36,083 bases of DNA, taken from Bacteroides gallinarum DSM 18171 = JCM 13658. Its GTDB lineage: Bacteria; Bacteroidota; Bacteroidia; Bacteroidales; Bacteroidaceae. The DNA lies in the NCBI RefSeq assembly GCF_000374365.1, contig NZ_KB894159.1:1-36083 (forward strand). The letters run 5' to 3'. Shown piece by piece: positions 25,681 to 33,443 of the stretch. Positions within the stretch are counted from its first letter, which is position 1; each line of letters begins with the position of its first letter. A program made the position numbers and the translations under genes. Under the pieces are notes generated by a model, which was not told where the DNA came from, did not search any database, and saw nothing but the letters and a program-made list of their open reading frames with translations.

Positions 25681-25819
25681 GTTGGTTGGGGATTAATGGT
25701 TAACGACTAATGATTGGCGGTCGGCATATAAAAAGGGAAATATATGCTTTCCGGTGCAAATGTAACAATTTTAGCTTTTAATTGGATGATTTAGGTGGGT
25801 CATTTCCATATGCCTGCGC

Positions 25820-25827
25820 TATATTTG
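25820..25827 (+). promoter_or_regulatory. Candidate -7 box of the GH88/sulfatase operon
   Basis: TATATTTG is a full consensus match 38 bp upstream of the ATG at 25866. It lies inside an upstream in-frame extension that begins at 25782, which supports the shorter protein. No copy of the dyads seen upstream of susC or the first sulfatase is visible here. Confidence 0.6.
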
Positions 25828-25865
25828 CCTTCGAAAAAATCGACAATTTAAATAAATCCCTTATT

Positions 25866-27065
25866 ATGAAAACAGCTCTTACTACCTTGGGTATTTCTTT
25901 TCTTGTTTTGGCAGGTTGCGCAGGACAAAAGCAAACCGCGAATGACTTCATCCAGGAGAATATCGATAATGCAGTGGCTCAAGAGACACTTCAGACGGAT
26001 ATTATCGAGAAATCCGGCAAAATCCTCAATCCTCGTACTCTCAATGAGGACGGCAGTATCCGTTATGTTCCTATCGACGACTGGTGTTCGGGCTTCTTCC
26101 CCGGAAACATCTGGTACACGTACGAGCTTACCGGCGACAAGAAGTGGCTGCCGCTGGCAGAGAAGTATACGGAGGCTTTGGATTCCGTGCAGTACCTTAC
26201 CTGGCATCATGATGTAGGTTTTATGATTGGTTCCAGCTATCTGAACGGTTACCGTTTTGCCGGCAAGGAGGAATATAAGCCGGTGATTATCCAGACTGCC
26301 AAGTCATTGTCTACCCGTTTCCGCCCGGGTGCGGGCGTCATTCAGTCTTGGGATGCCGATAAGGGCTGGCAGGCGGAACGCGGCTGGAAATGTCCGGTCA
26401 TCATCGATAATATGATGAACTTGGAGTTGTTGTTCGAGGCTACCAGGCTTTCAGGCGACTCTACTTTCTATAATGTGGCAAAGAAGCATGCCGATACTAC
26501 TATGGCAAATCATTTCCGCGCCGACAACAGTTGTTACCACGTAGTGGATTATGACCCCGAAACCGGTGAGGTACGCAAGCGTCAGACCGCACAGGGCTAT
26601 GCCGACGAATCGGCTTGGGCACGCGGGCAGGCATGGGCTTTGTACGGCTATACGATGTGCTATCGCTATACGCAGGATGCCAGATACCTGGAGCAGGCAG
26701 AGAAAGTGTATGATTTCATCTTCAACCATAAGAATCTTCCGGAAGATTTGGTTCCTTACTGGGATTACGACGCTCCGAAGATTCCGAACGAACCCCGTGA
26801 CGCTTCCGCCGCAGCTTGTACGGCTTCTGCGCTTTACGAACTGAGTACGTATATTCCGGGCAAGGGCTACAAGGAAAAAGCGGATAAGATTATGGAGAGC
26901 CTCGCTTCCCCGGCTTACCGTGCCGAGGTGGGAACCAACGGCAACTTCATCCTGATGCATTCGGTAGGCAGTATTCCTCACGGTGCGGAAATCGATGTTC
27001 CGCTGAATTATGCCGATTATTATTTCCTGGAGGGTTTAATGCGTAAAAGAGATTTGGAAAAATGA
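25866..27065 (+). CDS. Unsaturated glucuronyl hydrolase, GH88, lipoprotein
   Basis: GH88 enzymes remove the 4,5-unsaturated uronic acid from oligosaccharides made by polysaccharide lyases, by hydrating the double bond. The 399-residue protein (ATG at 25866) has a lipobox (LAGC, Cys18) and the (alpha/alpha)6-barrel motifs with both conserved aspartates: HHDVGFMIGSS (Asp116) and IIDNMMNLELLF (Asp181), equivalent to Asp88 and Asp149 of Bacillus UGL. The C-terminal AVGTNGNF..HSVGSIPHGAEIDVPLNYADYYFLEGL is typical. Its TGA overlaps the ATG of the sulfatase gene (ATGA), so the pair is translationally coupled. The natural substrate is probably a glycosaminoglycan disaccharide. Confidence 0.94.
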   Translation: MKTALTTLGISFLVLAGCAGQKQTANDFIQENIDNAVAQETLQTDIIEKSGKILNPRTLNEDGSIRYVPIDDWCSGFFPGNIWYTYELTGDKKWLPLAEKYTEALDSVQYLTWHHDVGFMIGSSYLNGYRFAGKEEYKPVIIQTAKSLSTRFRPGAGVIQSWDADKGWQAERGWKCPVIIDNMMNLELLFEATRLSGDSTFYNVAKKHADTTMANHFRADNSCYHVVDYDPETGEVRKRQTAQGYADESAWARGQAWALYGYTMCYRYTQDARYLEQAEKVYDFIFNHKNLPEDLVPYWDYDAPKIPNEPRDASAAACTASALYELSTYIPGKGYKEKADKIMESLASPAYRAEVGTNGNFILMHSVGSIPHGAEIDVPLNYADYYFLEGLMRKRDLEK

Positions 27066-28612
27066 ACAGTCAACTGAATATATTGTTAGGTGGTTTAGGT
27101 TTGTTCGCCTTGCAGGGGTGTAAAGCTCCGCAGGCTGAACAGGCCGTACAGCCCAATGTCATTTATGTCTTTCCCGACCAGTATCGTAACCAGGCAATGG
27201 AGTTCTGGGGGCAGGAAGGGTTCCGCGAGAAGGTGAACTTCCGGAACGACCCGGTACATACTCCCCGCCTGAACGAGTTTGCACGGGAGTCTTTGGTACT
27301 TACTTCCGCCATGAGTAACTGTCCGTTGAGTAGCCCTCACCGCGGTTCGCTACTCACGGGGATGTATCCCAATAAGAGCGGTATTCCCTTGAATTGCAAC
27401 TCAGACCGTCCTATCAGCTCTTTGCGCGAGGATGTGGACTGTGTGAGCGACGTATTCAGCAACGCGGGATACGACTGTGCCTACTTCGGCAAGCTGCATG
27501 CCGACTTCCCCACTCCCAACGACCCCCAACGTCCGGGAAAATACGTGGAAGACCGTGTGCCGGCATGGGATGCTTATACGCCGAGGGAGCGCCGCCACGG
27601 ATTTAACTACTGGTACTCTTACGGCACATTCGACGAGCATAAGAACCCGCATTACTGGGATACGGACGGCAAGCGGCACGAACCGCGCGAGTGGTCGCCG
27701 CTGCACGAGGCCGGCAAGGTCGTTTCTTACTTGAAGAATGAAGGAAATGTGCGCGACCCGAAGAAACCGTTCTTTATCATGGTGGGCATGAACCCGCCGC
27801 ATAGCCCGTACCGTTCACTGGACGACTGTATGGAGCAGGATTTCAACCTGTACAAAGACCAACCGTTAGACAGCCTGCTGGTACGCCCCAATGCCGACCC
27901 CAAAATGGCGAAGGCGGAAAGCGCACGTTATTATTTTGCTTCGGTAACGGGGGTAGACCGTGCTTTCGGACAGATACTCGATGCTTTGAAGGAGTTGGGG
28001 CTGGATAAGAATACAATCGTAGTCTTTTCTTCCGACCACGGCGAAACGATGTGCAGCCAGCGTACGGACGACCCCAAGAATTCGCCTTTCTCCGAGTCTA
28101 TGAACGTGCCTTTCATCGTCCGTTTCCCCGATAAGATTAAACCCCGTCTGGACGATTTGATGCTTTCCTCGCCGGATATCATGCCTACTTTGCTGGGGCT
28201 GGCGGGTCTGTCCGATTCTATTCCTACGGATGTGCAGGGACGCAACTACGCCCCGCTGTTCTTCGATGAAAAGGCCGATGTCGTGCGTCCTACGGGTGCG
28301 CTCTATATCCAGAACCTGGACGGAAAGAGGGATGCGGACGGTAAAATCCGTTCTTATTTCCCCTCATCGCGCGGCTTTAAGTCGGCTCATTATACGCTGG
28401 CGCTTTATATAGACCGCGACGACCGTAAGCTTGTAAAGAGCCTGCTGTTCGACGACCTCAAAGACCCTTATCAGATGAATAACCTGCCGTTGGAGGAGAA
28501 TAAGGAGATTGTGGACGAGCTGTGCGCGGAAATGGGGAAGGTCTTGAAAGAGATTGACGACCCTTGGTACAGGGAGCGTATCCTCTCCAATATGATACCA
28601 TACGATAAATAA
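27062..28612 (+). CDS. Sulfatase lipoprotein, Ser-type (family S1), coupled to GH88
   Basis: The 516-residue protein has a lipobox (LQGC, Cys20). Its activation site is SSPHRGSLLTG with Ser90 as the residue to become formylglycine, so the pattern is S-x-P-x-R with His in place of the usual second Ser. Other metal and substrate motifs are present: an early VFPDQYR, FGKLHADFP and SSDHGETM. It shares its start codon with the GH88 stop codon and is followed by a terminator. From memory the pair recalls the adjacent GH88 and 4-O-sulfatase genes of the B. thetaiotaomicron chondroitin locus; the actual sulfate position is unproven. Confidence 0.92.
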   Translation: MNSQLNILLGGLGLFALQGCKAPQAEQAVQPNVIYVFPDQYRNQAMEFWGQEGFREKVNFRNDPVHTPRLNEFARESLVLTSAMSNCPLSSPHRGSLLTGMYPNKSGIPLNCNSDRPISSLREDVDCVSDVFSNAGYDCAYFGKLHADFPTPNDPQRPGKYVEDRVPAWDAYTPRERRHGFNYWYSYGTFDEHKNPHYWDTDGKRHEPREWSPLHEAGKVVSYLKNEGNVRDPKKPFFIMVGMNPPHSPYRSLDDCMEQDFNLYKDQPLDSLLVRPNADPKMAKAESARYYFASVTGVDRAFGQILDALKELGLDKNTIVVFSSDHGETMCSQRTDDPKNSPFSESMNVPFIVRFPDKIKPRLDDLMLSSPDIMPTLLGLAGLSDSIPTDVQGRNYAPLFFDEKADVVRPTGALYIQNLDGKRDADGKIRSYFPSSRGFKSAHYTLALYIDRDDRKLVKSLLFDDLKDPYQMNNLPLEENKEIVDELCAEMGKVLKEIDDPWYRERILSNMIPYDK

Positions 28613-28670
28613 CATTATAACTGTTGTACGAGGTTGTAGCAATTTTGTTGTACATCCTCTTGTAGGAAAG

Positions 28671-28702
28671 AAAGGTTTTTCTGTGAAGAAAGACCTTTTT
28701 TT
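28671..28702 (+). terminator. Terminator of the GH88/sulfatase operon
   Basis: A 12-bp stem with one G-T pair (AAAGGTTTTTCT/AGAAAGACCTTT) and a 4-base loop is followed by T-rich sequence, 58 bp after the sulfatase stop codon. Confidence 0.88.
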
Positions 28703-28797
28703 ATTTATATGCCTGGCGGCATCCGTTCTTGGCGGCAGTGAACTATCGGCGCGGTAAGTTGTTTTATTTTCTCTTACTCATGTAAATCCATACGAAA

Positions 28798-30831
28798 ATG
28801 AAATATAAGTTATTAGCCTGGTGGTTGTTGCTGTTTCCATTGTTGCTGGCGGCGCAAGGGCGTCCGAAGGTGGCCGTTGTGCTGAGCGGTGGCGGCGCGA
28901 AAGGAACGGCGCATATCGGAGCCTTGAAAGTGATAGAAAAAGCGGGTATTCCGATAGATTATGTGGTGGGGACCAGCATGGGAGCCATTGTAGGCGGTTT
29001 GTACGCCATAGGCTATACTCCGGAACAACTGGACAGCATGGTGAATGCGCAGAACTGGAAGTTCCTCTTGTCGGATGCCCCCAATCCTAAGGATGTATTG
29101 CTGGACGACCGTTTGAGGTCGGAACGTTATGTATTGTCTGTGCCTTTTACCTTGAAATCGGCGGATATTTCGGATGCGGGAATTATCAAGGGGAAAAATA
29201 TCGCACAGTTGTTCTCGGTACTGACCGACGGTTACCAGGATTCTGTCAGTTTCAGCCGCCTGCCTGTTCCGTTCGCCTGCGTTTCCGAGAACCTGGTGGA
29301 CGGGAGCGAAGTGGTGTTCCATAAGGGAATTCTGGCAACGGCAATGCGTTCCAGCATGTCGATACCCGGCGTGTTTGCACCCGTCGACCTGAATGGCATG
29401 GTCTTGGTAGACGGCGGCATGGTGAACAACTATCCGGTGGATGTGGCTTTGCAAATGGGCGCCGACCTCATTATAGGGGTGGATGTGCAGAGTCCTTTGC
29501 TGGATGCCTCGCGGCTGAAATCGGTGAAGGATATCTTCGGGCAAATCATTAATCTGCAAGGGGCGGAAAAGTACCGGGAGAACCTGCGCAAAACCAATCT
29601 GCATATCAAGGTGGATGTATCGGGATACTCCGCGGCAAGTTTTACCAAAGAGGCGATTGATACCTTGATTGTACGGGGCGAGCAGGCGGCTATGGCAAAC
29701 TGGGACAAGTTGCTTGCACTGAAAGGCGAAATGGGACTTCAGGCGGATTACCAGCCCCACCGTCCCGCTCCTTTCCCCATTCCCGATGCGGAAGAGAGCA
29801 GTACGATTTCCGTCGACCCGCAGATAGCGGCTCCTGCCATACGGGAGAATAAGCTGAATGTAGGCATCCGCTTCGATACGGAAGAACTGGCGGCATTGCA
29901 GGCGAATACGGATATTTACCTGGGCAGGCAGAAAGAGTCCCAGGTAAGCCTTACCGCCCGCTTGGGAAAGCGTACTATGGCGAAGGCCGGTTATAATTAC
30001 CAGTGGAGCAAGGGTTGGCAGGCGGGGATTAATTACCAGTTCGACTATAAGGACATCAATATCTATAATGAGGGGAAACGTACACTCGACTTGACTTTCA
30101 CGCACCAGCAGCTTACCGCCGGAGCGGCAAAGGACTGGAACAGGATTCAGGTGAGTGCGGGGCTTAGCTTCGAACATTACAATTACCATGATTTGTTGTC
30201 GCTGGAGCCGGTGGATGCCCTTATGTTCAGGAATAAGTCTCTGTTTACTTATTTTGCCGGGCTTCTGTACAACAGCCTGAATGGGAGAAGCGTGCCTACT
30301 AAAGGCTTGTCGTGGTCTGTCATGTACCGCCTTTATACGGACAACCTGTTCCGGTACGAAGGTAGCAGTCCCATTTCCGCCTTCTCGGCGCATTGGCAAG
30401 GGTGTTTTACTCCGCTGAGGAATTTCACGGTTATTCCGTCGCTCGACGGGCGTGTGCTGGCCGGTGGCGACAACTATTCCTTTGCCGTCGTTAATATGGT
30501 CGGCGGGAATATAGCCGGACGTTATATGCCCCAGCAGATTCCTTTTGCGGGGATTAACCGTGCGGAGCTGGCTTCCGGGTCGTTGGTCGTTGCCGGGTTG
30601 AAGCTCCGCCAACGTATATTCAAGAGCCAGTATGTGTCGGTAACGGGGAACTACGGGCGCAGTTCCGGTGAGTTGCATGAGCTGTTCGAGGCTCCCCGGT
30701 CTTATAATCTGGTGGGAGCGGGCATCGGCTATATGTATAATAGCCTTCTGGGGCCGTTGGAGATAGAGCTGAACTGGTCTAACCAGACGAAGAAGCTCGG
30801 CTGGTACGCCGGCTTCGGATTCGTCTTTTAG
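28798..30831 (+). CDS. Patatin-like phospholipase with C-terminal outer-membrane barrel (PlpD/type Vd-like)
   Basis: The 677-residue protein begins with a signal peptide (1-20). A patatin domain (about 22-310) has the oxyanion loop GGGAKG (31-36), nucleophile GTSMG (Ser60) and DGG (Asp205), all intact, so lipase activity is likely. After a linker, residues about 340-677 are beta-rich with alternating aromatics and end in Phe (GFGFVF), as expected of a 16-strand outer-membrane barrel; a POTRA-like segment may precede it. This resembles proteins that display or secrete their lipase. It converges on cysS with only 4 bp between stop codons. Confidence 0.9.
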   Translation: MKYKLLAWWLLLFPLLLAAQGRPKVAVVLSGGGAKGTAHIGALKVIEKAGIPIDYVVGTSMGAIVGGLYAIGYTPEQLDSMVNAQNWKFLLSDAPNPKDVLLDDRLRSERYVLSVPFTLKSADISDAGIIKGKNIAQLFSVLTDGYQDSVSFSRLPVPFACVSENLVDGSEVVFHKGILATAMRSSMSIPGVFAPVDLNGMVLVDGGMVNNYPVDVALQMGADLIIGVDVQSPLLDASRLKSVKDIFGQIINLQGAEKYRENLRKTNLHIKVDVSGYSAASFTKEAIDTLIVRGEQAAMANWDKLLALKGEMGLQADYQPHRPAPFPIPDAEESSTISVDPQIAAPAIRENKLNVGIRFDTEELAALQANTDIYLGRQKESQVSLTARLGKRTMAKAGYNYQWSKGWQAGINYQFDYKDINIYNEGKRTLDLTFTHQQLTAGAAKDWNRIQVSAGLSFEHYNYHDLLSLEPVDALMFRNKSLFTYFAGLLYNSLNGRSVPTKGLSWSVMYRLYTDNLFRYEGSSPISAFSAHWQGCFTPLRNFTVIPSLDGRVLAGGDNYSFAVVNMVGGNIAGRYMPQQIPFAGINRAELASGSLVVAGLKLRQRIFKSQYVSVTGNYGRSSGELHELFEAPRSYNLVGAGIGYMYNSLLGPLEIELNWSNQTKKLGWYAGFGFVF

Positions 30832-30835
30832 TTTT

Positions 30836-32311
30836 CTATTTGTTCAGCTTCCATTCGCAGCCGTCCTTGGTATCCTTGATAGCAAAACCCAATGCTGTCA
30901 GTTCGTCGCGGATTTTGTCGGATGTAGCCCAATCCTTGTTGGCTTTGGCTTTTATGCGTTCTTCCAGCAGCATGTCCACTACTTTGCCGAAGGCGGCTTC
31001 CCGTTCTTCGTTGGAGTTGTTCTCTTCTTTCAGTCCCAATATGTCGAAGCAGAAGAGGTGGAAAGTCTCTTTCAGCTCTTTCAGGTCGTCGGCTGTAATG
31101 GTGTCGTTGCCTGCAATGATGTTGTTTATCATTCTGGCGCCGTCGAAGAGGTGGGCGATTACTATCGGAGAGTTCAGGTCGTCGTTCATGGCCTCGTAGC
31201 ACTTGGCACGCAGTGTTTTTACGTCTACCGTAGAGGCTTTGCCCGGGGTAATCTTATCCAGTCCGTGCACGGCATCCAGAAGCCTTGCCAGTCCTTTTTC
31301 GGCTGCTTGCAGGGCTTCGTTGCTGAAATCCACCGTGCTACGGTAGTGCGCCTGGAGGATGAAGAAGCGAATGGTCATCGGGCTGTAGGCTTGTGTCAGC
31401 GCCTTATTCGAACCGGTGAAGAACTCGTCCAGCGTGATGAAGTTGCCGAGGCTCTTGCCCATTTTCTGCCCGTTAATGGTTATCATGTTATTGTGCATCC
31501 AGTAATGCACCATGTCGTCTCCCTGCGATGCTACGGACTGTGCGATTTCGCACTCGTGATGTGGAAAGATGAGGTCCATACCGCCGCCGTGGATGTCGAA
31601 ATGCTTACCCAGGTATTTCTTGCCCATTGCCGTACATTCGGCGTGCCAGCCGGGAAAACCGTCGCTCCACGGGCTGGGCCAGCGCATGATGTGCTCCGGC
31701 TGGGCGCGTTTCCACAGTGCGAAGTCGGCGGGATTGTGTTTTTCTTCCTGTCCGTCCAGCTCGCGGGTGGTGTTTAGCACGTCGTCCAGGTTACGTCCCG
31801 ACAGTTTGCCGTAATGATGGTCTTTATTGTATTTGGCTACATCGAAATAAATGGAGCCTTCGCTTTCGTAGGCATAACCGTTCTTCAGAATCTCTTTTAC
31901 CAGTTCTATCTGTTCGATGATGTGTCCCGACGCATGCGGCTCGATGCTCGGGGAAAGCACGTTCAACGCTTCCATGGCCTTGTGGTAGCGGTTGATGTAA
32001 TATTGCGCCACTTCCATAGGCTCGAGTTGTTCCAGGCGGGCTTTTTTCGCGATTTTGTCTTCGCCGTCGTCGGCATCGTGTTCCAGGTGGCCTACATCGG
32101 TAATGTTGCGCACGTAGCGTACCTTGTAGCCGATATGCATGAGGTAGCGGAAAAGTAAATCGAAGGTAATGGCAGGACGTGCATGTCCCAGGTGGGCATC
32201 GCCGTAAACGGTCGGTCCGCAGACATACATCCCTACATGGGGAGCATGCAGGGGCACGAATAACTCCTTTTTCCTATTTAAAGTGTTGTAAACGGTCAGT
32301 TGTTGTTCCAT
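30836..32311 (-). CDS. cysS: Cysteinyl-tRNA synthetase
   Basis: This class I synthetase charges tRNA-Cys in the cytoplasm. The 491-residue protein has the zinc ligand Cys31 in VCGPTVYG, the HIGH motif as HLGH (40-43), the GWHAECTAM segment with further zinc ligands, IHGGGMDLIFPHHECE, and the KMSKS motif as KMGKS. The C-terminal helical tRNA-binding region is present and ends with IKDTKDGCEWKL. Length is normal. The gene is divergent from mnmA and convergent with the patatin gene. Confidence 0.97.
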   Translation of the reverse strand: MEQQLTVYNTLNRKKELFVPLHAPHVGMYVCGPTVYGDAHLGHARPAITFDLLFRYLMHIGYKVRYVRNITDVGHLEHDADDGEDKIAKKARLEQLEPMEVAQYYINRYHKAMEALNVLSPSIEPHASGHIIEQIELVKEILKNGYAYESEGSIYFDVAKYNKDHHYGKLSGRNLDDVLNTTRELDGQEEKHNPADFALWKRAQPEHIMRWPSPWSDGFPGWHAECTAMGKKYLGKHFDIHGGGMDLIFPHHECEIAQSVASQGDDMVHYWMHNNMITINGQKMGKSLGNFITLDEFFTGSNKALTQAYSPMTIRFFILQAHYRSTVDFSNEALQAAEKGLARLLDAVHGLDKITPGKASTVDVKTLRAKCYEAMNDDLNSPIVIAHLFDGARMINNIIAGNDTITADDLKELKETFHLFCFDILGLKEENNSNEEREAAFGKVVDMLLEERIKAKANKDWATSDKIRDELTALGFAIKDTKDGCEWKLNK

Positions 32312-32377
32312 AAGTTTGAAAATGAGTTTGAAAGTACAAAGTTATAATAAATAATAAAAAATACAGCAGGAATATTG

Positions 32378-32385
32378 TATTTTTG
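32378..32385 (+). promoter_or_regulatory. Candidate -7 box immediately before mnmA
   Basis: TATTTTTG is a full TAnnTTTG match ending only 5 bp before the mnmA ATG at 32391. If used, the transcript would be leaderless or nearly so. Confidence 0.45.
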
Positions 32386-32390
32386 CCTCT

Positions 32391-33443
32391 ATGGAAGCAG
32401 AGAAACGTGTGCTATTGGGGATGAGCGGCGGTACGGACAGTTCCGTGGCTGCCATGAAGTTACAGGAGGCCGGTTATGAGGTAACGGGAGTCACTTTCCG
32501 TTTTTATGAGCCGGGCGGCAGGACGGAATACCTGGAGGATGCCCGTGCGCTGGCTGCGAGGCTGGGTATCGAACATATCACGTATGATGCGCGGAGGATG
32601 TTCCGCGAATGTATTGTCCGCTATTTCATAGACGAATACCTGGCGGGGCGTACACCGGTTCCCTGTACCGTCTGCAACAACGAGTTGAAGTGGAAACTGT
32701 TGGCGAAGATTGCCGGTGAAAAGGGGATTTATTGGATTTCTACCGGGCATTATGTGCGTAAAGTCCTTTCGGAAGGCAAATATTATATTGCTCCGGCTGC
32801 CGACAAAGATAAAGACCAGGCTTTTTTCTTATGGGGCTTGCAGCAGGATATCTTGCAGCGTATGCTGCTCCCAATGGGCGATATGACGAAGGAGGAGGCG
32901 CGTGCCTATGCTGCCGGACGCGGATTCGGGCATGTCGCTACCAAGAAAGACAGTATAGGCGTGTGCTTCTGCCCGCTGGATTACCGCTCTTTCCTCAGGC
33001 GTGAAGCACCTGCGGAACGATTGCCGGGGAAAGGGCGTTTTGTCGATGAAAAGGGCGAATTGCTGGGGTGGCACGAAGGTTATCCTTTTTATACGATAGG
33101 CCAGCGACGCGGATTGGGTATTCACCTGAACCGTGCCGTATTTGTGAAGGAATTCAGGACGGAAACGAACGAAGTGGTGCTTGCGCCGCTCGCTTCTTTA
33201 TATAAGGATATGATGTACCTTAAAGACTGGAACCTTATAGATGAAAAACGGGTGCTGGGGGCGGAAGAGGTAATTGTAAAAATACGCTATCGCAAGCAGG
33301 CGAACCGCTGCCAGGTCGCTTTGAGGTCGGACGGCTGTCTGCAAGTGTCGCTGTTGGAGCCGCTGGAGTCTATCGCTCCGGGGCAGGCCGCCGCTTTCTA
33401 TGATAAGGACGGTTTGCTGCTGGGCGGCGGTATCATTCTTTGA
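32391..33443 (+). CDS. mnmA: tRNA-specific 2-thiouridylase MnmA (paralogue)
   Basis: MnmA adds sulfur at U34 of certain tRNAs. The 350-residue protein has the PP-loop GMSGGTDSS (10-18), the first catalytic cysteine region PVPCTVCN (Cys95 by position, with Cys92 beside it) and the second, DSIGVCFCP (Cys192). The C-terminal barrel follows, with GQRRGLGI, and the end GGGIIL is typical. Bacteroides genomes often carry several mnmA copies, and this shorter form probably represents one of these rather than the only copy. Its stop codon overlaps that of the convergent GH3-family gene by 11 bp. Confidence 0.9.
   Translation: MEAEKRVLLGMSGGTDSSVAAMKLQEAGYEVTGVTFRFYEPGGRTEYLEDARALAARLGIEHITYDARRMFRECIVRYFIDEYLAGRTPVPCTVCNNELKWKLLAKIAGEKGIYWISTGHYVRKVLSEGKYYIAPAADKDKDQAFFLWGLQQDILQRMLLPMGDMTKEEARAYAAGRGFGHVATKKDSIGVCFCPLDYRSFLRREAPAERLPGKGRFVDEKGELLGWHEGYPFYTIGQRRGLGIHLNRAVFVKEFRTETNEVVLAPLASLYKDMMYLKDWNLIDEKRVLGAEEVIVKIRYRKQANRCQVALRSDGCLQVSLLEPLESIAPGQAAAFYDKDGLLLGGGIIL

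Noticed and set aside
25782..25865. Upstream ATG extending the GH88 protein by 28 residues
   Set aside because: The promoter box at 25820-25827 lies inside it, and the shorter form begins with a perfect lipoprotein signal.
28813..30678. 621-codon open frame antisense to the patatin gene
   Set aside because: It mirrors the codon bias of the real gene, has no recognisable domain or signal, and the sense frame encodes an intact, motif-complete protein.
31400..31500. CysS KMGKS in place of KMSKS as a possible defect
   Set aside because: I recall this variant as common in Bacteroidota CysS, and every other motif is intact.
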